Assembly: GCF_050571805.1 (NCBI RefSeq)
Contig: NZ_CP192219.1
Length of the DNA: 64,000 nucleotides
Source of the DNA: Halodesulfovibrio aestuarii
GTDB lineage: Bacteria; Desulfobacterota; Desulfovibrionia; Desulfovibrionales; Desulfovibrionaceae
Strand: one strand, 5' to 3'
Below, piece by piece: positions 58,544 through 64,000 of the stretch; position 1 is the stretch's first letter, and every line of letters begins with the position of its first letter. The notes below the pieces were generated by a model that was given only the letters and a program-made list of their open reading frames with translations, did no database searches and had not been told where the DNA came from. The translations under genes and the position numbers were made by a program.

Positions 58544-59197
58544 ATGACTGCACCAATTAGAGTTCTTATTGTAGATGACCATGACCTTGTACGTATCGGG
58601 CTGAAGGGCTTTCTTTCAGGCTATGATGACATAGAAATTGTCGGAGAAGCTGTGAACGGGCAGGAAGCTGTTGAGCGTACCGCCGAACTTTCCCCCGACA
58701 TAATTCTTATGGACATGGTTATGCCAGTCATGGATGGTATTCAGGCCATTCAGGAACTTCGTGACCGAAAATTATCAGGAAAGATTATTGTACTCACAAG
58801 CTTTGCAACTGACGACAAAGTATTTCCTGCTATAAAGACTGGTGCAATGGGATATCTATTAAAAGATTCCGCACCGGAAGATCTTCTCAACGCCATCCGG
58901 AAAGTACATAGTGGAGAGCCTTCTCTTGCACCGGATATTGCACGCAAACTTCTTGCAGAGCTTTCACTACCGGATGAACCGGCGAAGCCCACACCTGACC
59001 CACTTACCCCACGGGAAGTTGATATACTGCGCCTCGTTGCTCAAGGGATGAGCAACAAAAGCATTGCAGAAGAAGTCTTTGTAAGTGAAGCAACAGTGCG
59101 TACACACATGACTAACATCCTCTCCAAATTACACCTTGCTAACCGTGTGCAAGCGACACTGTATGCATTACGAGAAGGATTGGCATCACTTTCATAG
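58544..59197 (+). CDS. NarL/FixJ-family response regulator
   Basis: 217 aa from ATG 58544, 7 bases after AGGAGC. Receiver with acidic pair VDDHD, phosphoacceptor Asp in IILMDMVMP, and switch Thr and Lys (VLTSFA, YLLKDSAP). LuxR-type HTH at the C-terminus (LTPREVDILRLVAQGMSNKS, VSEATVRTHMTNILSKL). Partner of the kinase just upstream. Its targets are unknown; the nearby flavin reductase gene is a candidate by proximity only. Confidence 0.93.
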   Translation: MTAPIRVLIVDDHDLVRIGLKGFLSGYDDIEIVGEAVNGQEAVERTAELSPDIILMDMVMPVMDGIQAIQELRDRKLSGKIIVLTSFATDDKVFPAIKTGAMGYLLKDSAPEDLLNAIRKVHSGEPSLAPDIARKLLAELSLPDEPAKPTPDPLTPREVDILRLVAQGMSNKSIAEEVFVSEATVRTHMTNILSKLHLANRVQATLYALREGLASLS

Positions 59198-59390
59198 ACA
59201 AAATTATGTAATAGTTATGTCCAGAGCAATACAACTTTTATTGTACATAGCTCTAAAATTTTAGTTTCGGAAAATTTGCCGCTTTGTTCAAACTTCCTTC
59301 TGATAAAAAAACAGTCTGTATCACATATTGTTTTAGCATCTGGAAGCATTATTCCCTGCTTCCCGTGAACATTACAGCAGGAGAATACGG

Positions 59391-59951
59391 GTGGAAAAAA
59401 TTAATATAGGGCCACAAGGTTTTACTCTCCCAATGCCTTTGGCAATATTAGGAACTCATTATAACAGCAGCCCGAACTATATGGCACTTGGCTGGAGCAC
59501 GCGAGTAAACTTCGAACCCGCATTGCTCGGCATAGGTGTTAATAAAAGGCACGCTTCACACGCCGCAATTTTAGAAAACGGTGAGTTCAGTATCAACTTC
59601 CCTTCCACAGAAATGGTGAAAGTTACAGATTACGTAGGTCTTGTTTCTGCAAAACACACTGACAAATCTGATCTGTTTGACCGCTTTTACGGTACACTGC
59701 AATCTGCCCCGCTTATCAAAGAATGCCCGCTGTCTCTCGAATGCAAATTGTACGATACCGTAGAGCTGCCGACCAACACATTCTTTATTGGTGAAATCAT
59801 CGGAACCTGGTGCGAAGAACGATTTATGACGGAAGGCCTTCCTGATATATCTAAAATCAAACCTTTTGTTTTAACCATGCCGGACAACTCCTACTGGGAA
59901 GTTGGGCGCTGTGTCGGCCATGCATGGAAAGACGGAAAAGCACTTACATAA
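59391..59951 (+). CDS. Flavin reductase-like FMN-binding protein (flavoredoxin type)
   Basis: 186 aa from GTG 59391, with GGAG upstream. The split-barrel FMN-binding fold of the flavin reductase-like family is suggested by GWSTRVNFEPALLGIGVNKR, HASHAAILENGEFSINFPS and the ECKLYDTVELPTNTFFIGEI region. In sulfate reducers such proteins (flavoredoxin) take part in electron transfer. No heme or iron motifs. Monocistronic, with a terminator at 59985. Confidence 0.85.
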   Translation: MEKINIGPQGFTLPMPLAILGTHYNSSPNYMALGWSTRVNFEPALLGIGVNKRHASHAAILENGEFSINFPSTEMVKVTDYVGLVSAKHTDKSDLFDRFYGTLQSAPLIKECPLSLECKLYDTVELPTNTFFIGEIIGTWCEERFMTEGLPDISKIKPFVLTMPDNSYWEVGRCVGHAWKDGKALT

Positions 59952-59984
59952 AATACTCCGCTACACACGGACATCCAACATAAG

Positions 59985-60017
59985 AAAGAGCCTCTGAATT
60001 ACTTCAGAGGCTCTTTC
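59985..60017. terminator. Terminator between convergent genes
   Basis: AAAGAGCCTCTGAA-TTAC-TTCAGAGGCTCTTT, a 14-bp stem followed by CTC. Symmetric, so it may serve the plus-strand flavoprotein gene and the minus-strand ABM gene. Confidence 0.8.
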
Positions 60018-60056
60018 TCGCACAGTATGCTGACATAAGGCCACAGCATAAAATAC

Positions 60057-60380
60057 TTACTGGCATATTTCACCTATTCTGGCAGTCATTCGCCAAGTCT
60101 CAAGTTGAGCTTCGCCTTCCGTAAGGTCATTAAACATCTTCTGTGCCTTCACCAACTCATCGCTGGCAAGATGTTCCTTAAATGCCCGTTCAGACAAGTA
60201 ATGCTCATAAAAAAGAAATGTAGTCGGATCAGATGCATCCTGATGTACACTGTACAGCAAAAGCCCCTCATGATGCCCGCAATCCAAAACCAGCTGTTCA
60301 AGAGCTGTCCGCAACTCGCCTTCTTTTCCCTGCTTAGCCCGTAGCCGAGCTGTCACAACAAGAATTTCTTTAAATCCCAT
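60057..60380 (-). CDS. Antibiotic biosynthesis monooxygenase (ABM)-domain protein
   Basis: 107 aa from ATG 60380, with AGAGGAAC upstream; an in-frame start 21 codons earlier has no ribosome site. ABM ferredoxin-like fold: EILVVTARLRAKQGKEGELR, GLLLYSVHQDASDPTTFLFY, and HYLSERAFKEHLAS, as in YgiN/quinol monooxygenase-like proteins. It could act on quinones or heme-related compounds; the substrate is unknown. Confidence 0.85.
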   Translation of the reverse strand: MGFKEILVVTARLRAKQGKEGELRTALEQLVLDCGHHEGLLLYSVHQDASDPTTFLFYEHYLSERAFKEHLASDELVKAQKMFNDLTEGEAQLETWRMTARIGEICQ

Positions 60381-60758
60381 GGCTAGTTCCTCTAAATAAA
60401 GTCTGACATCTATCGGGTGATGAGATATGCCTTCTGGCTGCACGATATACTAACCTGCAGTGTGGTCAAATAAAAGGGCAGGCATTCGTCAGACCTCTGT
60501 TGAATTACATTGATTGACTGTATCCAAACCACCGAGCAGGTTCCATCGTATAAAAGAGGGAACCGGTGAACTAAGCGTCCAACTTTTAGTCAAGAAGTCT
60601 ATACGAGTTTTGCTGTACAGCACAACAAACACCAGCTCACAACACATAAAAAAAGGCCACGTATTTCTACGTGACCTTTGAACAACCTGTTGTCAAGGTT
60701 CCCAATTGTCCAAAACACCGTCTAGCAAAAAGCTTCCGGCTTTTTTGAAGGCAGAGAA
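60381..60758. other. Intergenic region with minus-strand terminators
   Basis: 378 bp without a gene. It holds two minus-strand terminator-like hairpins for sstT: CAAAGGTCACGTA/TACGTGGCCTTT followed by T7 (60644-60680) and AAAAAGCCGGAAGCTTTTT (60725-60746). The remainder is the promoter side of the ABM gene. Confidence 0.6.
60644..60680 (-). terminator. Terminator downstream of sstT
   Basis: On the minus strand CAAAGGTCACGTA-GAAA-TACGTGGCCTTTTTTT. Stem of 12 bp with one mismatch and a long T run, 78 bp after the sstT stop. Confidence 0.8.
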
Positions 60759-61997
60759 CTAAGCTGCAGCAGTAGTGCTGGATTCAACAGTTTTTTCAGG
60801 GGAAGCAGCAATATCTGCAGCAGCGGTAAACAGAACGTCTGTAGAGCTGTTAAGTGCAGTTTCTGCGGAGTCCTGAATTACACCGATGATAAAACCAGCA
60901 GCAACAACCTGCATGGAAATATCGTTTGGAACACCAAAGAGGCTACAAGCAAGTGGAATAAGAAGCAGGGAACCGCCGGCTACGCCGGAAGCACCACATG
61001 CGGAAATAGAAGCAATAAGGCTTAACAAAAGAGCAGTAGCCAAATCAACTTGAATACCCAAAGTATGAACAGCAGCCAGTGTCATTACAGTAATAGTAAT
61101 AGCAGCTCCGCCCATATTTACTGTAGCGCCGAGTGGGATAGATACGGAATAAGTATCTTCATGAAGATCAAGACGCTTACAGAGTTCCATGTTAACAGGA
61201 ATGTTTGCAGCAGAACTACGGGTAAAGAATGCGGTAATACCACTGCCCTTAAGGCAGGCAAATACGAGTGGGTAAGGGTTCTGTCTAGTTTTGAACCAGA
61301 CGATTGCAGGGTTCACAATCAATGCAATAATGACCATAGAAACCAGCAGAACCATAATGAGATGGCTGTAGCCAGCAAGCGCCTTGAAGCCGGTAGTTGC
61401 AACGGTGTTGGCAACAAGACCAAAAATACCAAGAGGTGCAAAGCGAATTACGAGCTTTACAATCATGGAAACGCCATCAGAAACGTCGGTGAGAACAGTT
61501 TTGGTGGTCTCTCCGGCATGCTGGAAGAAGAAACCAAGAGCAATAGCCCATGCGAGAATGCCGATAAAGTTACCGGAACCAAGTGCATTGATTGGGTTAT
61601 CAACAATTTTAAAGAGCAGAGTATTGAGAACTTCACCAATGCCGCTTGGAGGAGTTGCACCGGTCTCGGTGGCAACAAGAGTAAGGGTCGTAGGAGAAAG
61701 GAAGCTCATTACAACCGCAACTAATGCAGCCATAAATGTGCCTACAAGGTAAAGGGCGATAATAGAACGCATATTTGTGTTTGCGCCTTTCTTCTGATTC
61801 GCGATAGACGAAGCGACAATTACAAAAACGAGTATTGGCGCAACAGCCTTGAGTGCTTTAACAAATAACTGACCCAAGACATTCACAGATTTTGCAGCGT
61901 CCGGAGCAAACATTGCTACGAGAACACCGGCACAAATGCCCATCACGATCTGCAGTACTAAACTGCCTGATGCAATCTTTTTTATGATATCCATCAT
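60759..61997 (-). CDS. sstT: Serine/threonine:Na+ symporter SstT
   Basis: 412 aa from ATG 61997 (MMDIIKKIASGSLVLQIVMG), after GGAAGG. An in-frame start 27 codons earlier is outside the conserved protein. Dicarboxylate/amino acid:cation symporter fold of about eight membrane segments and two hairpins: TAFFTRSSAANIPVNMELCK, ATVNMGGAAITITVM and GVIQDSAETALNSSTDVLFT are the SstT-type signatures. Imports serine and threonine with sodium, apt for a marine cell. Its C-terminus is Ala/Ser-rich. Confidence 0.93.
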   Translation of the reverse strand: MMDIIKKIASGSLVLQIVMGICAGVLVAMFAPDAAKSVNVLGQLFVKALKAVAPILVFVIVASSIANQKKGANTNMRSIIALYLVGTFMAALVAVVMSFLSPTTLTLVATETGATPPSGIGEVLNTLLFKIVDNPINALGSGNFIGILAWAIALGFFFQHAGETTKTVLTDVSDGVSMIVKLVIRFAPLGIFGLVANTVATTGFKALAGYSHLIMVLLVSMVIIALIVNPAIVWFKTRQNPYPLVFACLKGSGITAFFTRSSAANIPVNMELCKRLDLHEDTYSVSIPLGATVNMGGAAITITVMTLAAVHTLGIQVDLATALLLSLIASISACGASGVAGGSLLLIPLACSLFGVPNDISMQVVAAGFIIGVIQDSAETALNSSTDVLFTAAADIAASPEKTVESSTTAAA

Positions 61998-62610
61998 TCG
62001 ACTCAATCCTTCCAAAAAATTTAAGAACGCTTTCCACCTAATGTATGGCTCATAGAAGAGAGATAACAAACCAGTCAAACCATTGTTTTCTATCTATAAT
62101 ATGCAGAGTTATTGGTCTACAAATAAAAAAAGCTCTTACTATTTCCAATAGGGGCTTTTTTTTATTCAAAAAGTACTAAAATTTGTACATATAGTACTAA
62201 AAAAACCTTTTTTTCTCTTTGCCATTCACTAATCATACATTTTTTACCGAAAAATACAAATTTCGTAAAATATGTTTTTTTACCTTTTTCTCATAAAAAA
62301 TTACAAAAAAGTTCCGCATTACAAATTTAATCATGCAAAACTAATACGGCAAAATAGGAAAATCTATTTTGATCCCAGAAGCATAAAAAGCTCAGAGACA
62401 AGATTGTTTCCATACCGAATAATCCAAAAATTCAAAATGGTTAAAAACGCACGAGGAAAAATAAATTCCGCGCGTAAAAAAAACTTATGGAATCATGGTG
62501 GGTAAACCATGTTGCAGAATCACCAACTACCTAACTGAAAATTTTTTGTAAAAAAGGCACAAAAAAGGGGCGCACAAATGCAGCCCCTATTATTGTTATG
62601 TCAGCTATGA
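61998..62610. other. AT-rich intergenic region with two terminators
   Basis: 613 bp. A hairpin with A and T flanks lies at 62125-62163, and the minus-strand terminator of the choline-binding gene at 62561-62590. A short dyad CATGGT-GGGTAA-ACCATG occurs at 62492-62509. A 77-codon plus-strand frame (62272-62505) is Lys/Asn-rich and lacks a ribosome site, so I do not call it. Confidence 0.5.
62561..62590 (-). terminator. Terminator after the choline/betaine-binding protein gene
   Basis: On the minus strand AGGGGCTGCATTTGTGCGCCCC, a GC stem closing a short loop, then TTTTTT. 20 bp after the stop. Confidence 0.8.
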
Positions 62611-63564
62611 TTAAAACTGGGAATCAAGATACGCTTTAAAAGCGACATCACCAGGCTTGCCAGCAACAGTGGTAACGCCTTCAAGCCATTTTTCATAAGT
62701 GTCTGGGTTAGCTTTAAGCCATTTAAGTCCAGCCTTCTTCATACCAAGTTTCGGATCTTCGTGAAGAGATGTCATAATCTGGTTCATCATGGAGACAGAG
62801 AAAGTCATATTACTGAACAACTTAGCTGCGTTAGGATTATCCTCTACAAACCCCTTACGAACATTGGTCCAAACGGTTGCAGTGCCGTCGTTGCCACCAA
62901 ACGTCTGGTCAGTGCTACCGGTGAGGTAGGTCATGTCTATGCGTTCATTCATACTATGAGGAGCCCAGCCTAGAAAAACGATCCACTTGTTACTCTGGGC
63001 ATACGCCTGTACCTGAGACAACATAACCACTTCACTGGATGCTACCAGTTTGAACTTGCCCAGCCCGAACATGTTCTTGTCGATCATGTCCTGAATAATC
63101 ATGTTGCCATCGTTACCGGCTTCGATGCCATAAATTTTCCAGTCCAGCTTGTCGCCAAACTTAGCAATGTCTTTGAAATCCTTGAGGCCAGCTTGAGCGC
63201 AGAAGGTGGGAGTTGCAAGGGTATATTTTGCACCGGGCATGTTGGCTACGTATTTGACCACCTTGCCGCTTTTAAAAAATTTGTTAGCAATGCTGGCCAT
63301 AGAAGGCATCCAGTTACCGAAGAAAACATCCGCATCGTCATTAGCCAAAGCAGTATAGGTGATAGGCACGGACAGCACCTTTATATCGGTCTCGTAACCA
63401 AGACTCTTCAAAATAGAAGCTGCAACTTCTGTTTTGATGGTCACGCCCGTCCATGACACACTGGCGATTGTGATTTTGTCCGCGGCGTGCGCTGTAATTG
63501 TCGCACAAAAAAGAGTTGTAGCTATGAATAAGGCGAAAACAATTCGTCTTAGAGAAGAAGACAT
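62611..63564 (-). CDS. Choline/glycine betaine ABC transporter substrate-binding protein
   Basis: 317 aa from ATG 63564, with AGGAGG upstream; longer in-frame starts are outside the signal peptide. Sec signal RRIVFALFIATTLFCATITAHAA. The OpuAC/ChoX-type fold begins KITIASVSWTGVTIKTEVAA. Aromatic residues suited to a quaternary-amine cage occur in VFFGNWMPSM and FLGWAPHSMN. It captures choline or betaine for uptake and osmoprotection. Its permease and ATPase genes are not in the window. 80 bp after an aldehyde dehydrogenase gene on the same strand, probably one operon. Confidence 0.9.
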   Translation of the reverse strand: MSSSLRRIVFALFIATTLFCATITAHAADKITIASVSWTGVTIKTEVAASILKSLGYETDIKVLSVPITYTALANDDADVFFGNWMPSMASIANKFFKSGKVVKYVANMPGAKYTLATPTFCAQAGLKDFKDIAKFGDKLDWKIYGIEAGNDGNMIIQDMIDKNMFGLGKFKLVASSEVVMLSQVQAYAQSNKWIVFLGWAPHSMNERIDMTYLTGSTDQTFGGNDGTATVWTNVRKGFVEDNPNAAKLFSNMTFSVSMMNQIMTSLHEDPKLGMKKAGLKWLKANPDTYEKWLEGVTTVAGKPGDVAFKAYLDSQF

Positions 63565-63644
63565 GAAACCTCCTGGGTTACAATTACAGAGGCGGCTGCG
63601 GGTCTGGCAACAGCCCCTTGCGCACGAACATATGCGCCTGTCCG

Positions 63645-64000
63645 CTATTCTTCGCCTCCAAACCAATTAATGGCCTGAGTAGCATGATTGCGGTATATAT
63701 GTTTGACCTCGGTGTATTCTTCGAGACCAATTTTTCCCAACTCGCGGCCCAGTCCGGATTGCTTGTAACCACCCCAGGGGGCCTGAACGAAGTACACGTT
63801 AAAATCATTAGCCCAAACTGTACCAAAACGCAGCGCCTTAGAAACGCGTTCGATCCTGTCAGAATCACACGTCCAGAATCCGGCAGACAGTCCGTAAATG
63901 GTATCGTTAGCTCGCTCAATCACTTCATCTTCGGTGGCAAATCGTTCAATGGTGATAACGGGTCCAAACACTTCTTCCTGAACAATACGCATGTCATTTT
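63645..64000 (-). CDS. Betaine aldehyde dehydrogenase-like protein, C-terminal part
   Basis: The gene enters from the right edge; its start is outside. The 118 visible residues are the C-terminus of an aldehyde dehydrogenase: MRIVQEEVFGPVITIERF, the FGTVWANDFNVYFVQAPWGG region and YKQSGLGRELGKIGLEEYTE. This pattern and the choline-type binding protein next to it suggest BetB, which oxidises betaine aldehyde to glycine betaine. Other aldehyde dehydrogenases share these motifs, so the substrate is inferred from context. Confidence 0.85.
   Translation of the reverse strand, partial: NDMRIVQEEVFGPVITIERFATEDEVIERANDTIYGLSAGFWTCDSDRIERVSKALRFGTVWANDFNVYFVQAPWGGYKQSGLGRELGKIGLEEYTEVKHIYRNHATQAINWFGGEE

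Noticed and set aside
62272..62505. 77-codon Lys/Asn-rich frame
   Set aside because: It lies in very AT-rich intergenic DNA and lacks a ribosome site.

Overview
The window looks like chromosome of a marine sulfate reducer of the Desulfovibrionaceae. Halodesulfovibrio or a close relative is my best guess. This is inferred from gene families and order, not from a database search. The pointers are a periplasmic CbiK cobaltochelatase followed by an ABC transporter and cobI, GAK-system genes (XXXCH, CofD-like, amphi-Trp), a cytochrome b/flavoprotein/iron-sulfur fumarate reductase cluster, and choline or betaine genes at the right edge. There is no phage, insertion sequence, CRISPR array or rRNA.

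Layout. 1-3.5 kb: the tail of a MEMO1-family gene, then a hybrid histidine kinase and an NtrC-type activator that have both lost their phosphoacceptor residues. 3.5-3.85 kb: repeated dyads, a sigma54-like promoter and a terminated structured RNA. 4-9.8 kb: a membrane protein, then a cobalamin-riboswitch operon (cbiK, ABC permease, ATPase, binding protein, cobI). 10-14 kb: umuDC, an orphan EcfT, and a His-rich metal transporter with a MarR regulator. 14.4-22.4 kb: a chemoreceptor, tlyA, rpmE, a DUF1385 gene, prfA, a frameshifted prmC and lpxC. 22.8-36.8 kb: four tRNAs, tuf, rpmG, tRNA-Trp, secE, nusG, rplKAJL and rpoBC. 36.9-39.8 kb: a GAK cluster whose last gene carries a candidate -1 frameshift site. 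39.9-44.2 kb: an amino-acid permease, a gene-poor kilobase and a large unknown lipoprotein. 44.5-55.6 kb: an intact Cache sensor kinase/NtrC pair, then a sigma54 promoter and a C4-dicarboxylate operon (fumarate reductase CAB, two-subunit fumarase, malic enzyme) with a DASS carrier. 55.8-64 kb: a small unknown gene, a NarL-type two-component pair, a flavin reductase, an ABM protein, SstT, a choline/betaine-binding protein and a partial betaine aldehyde dehydrogenase.

How the parts work together. The cobalt operon inserts Co2+ into sirohydrochlorin and starts the anaerobic corrin pathway under B12 feedback. The 44.5-55.6 kb block reads as a self-contained circuit: an extracytoplasmic sensor, its sigma54 activator, and enzymes that take up fumarate or malate and route them to succinate and pyruvate. 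The first two-component pair is related to this circuit but has His-to-Ser, Asp-to-Thr and Asp-to-Asn changes at the phosphotransfer positions, with an intact AAA+ domain. It sits next to its own candidate binding sites, promoter and small RNA. I consider that module and the GAK frameshift site the most novel content.
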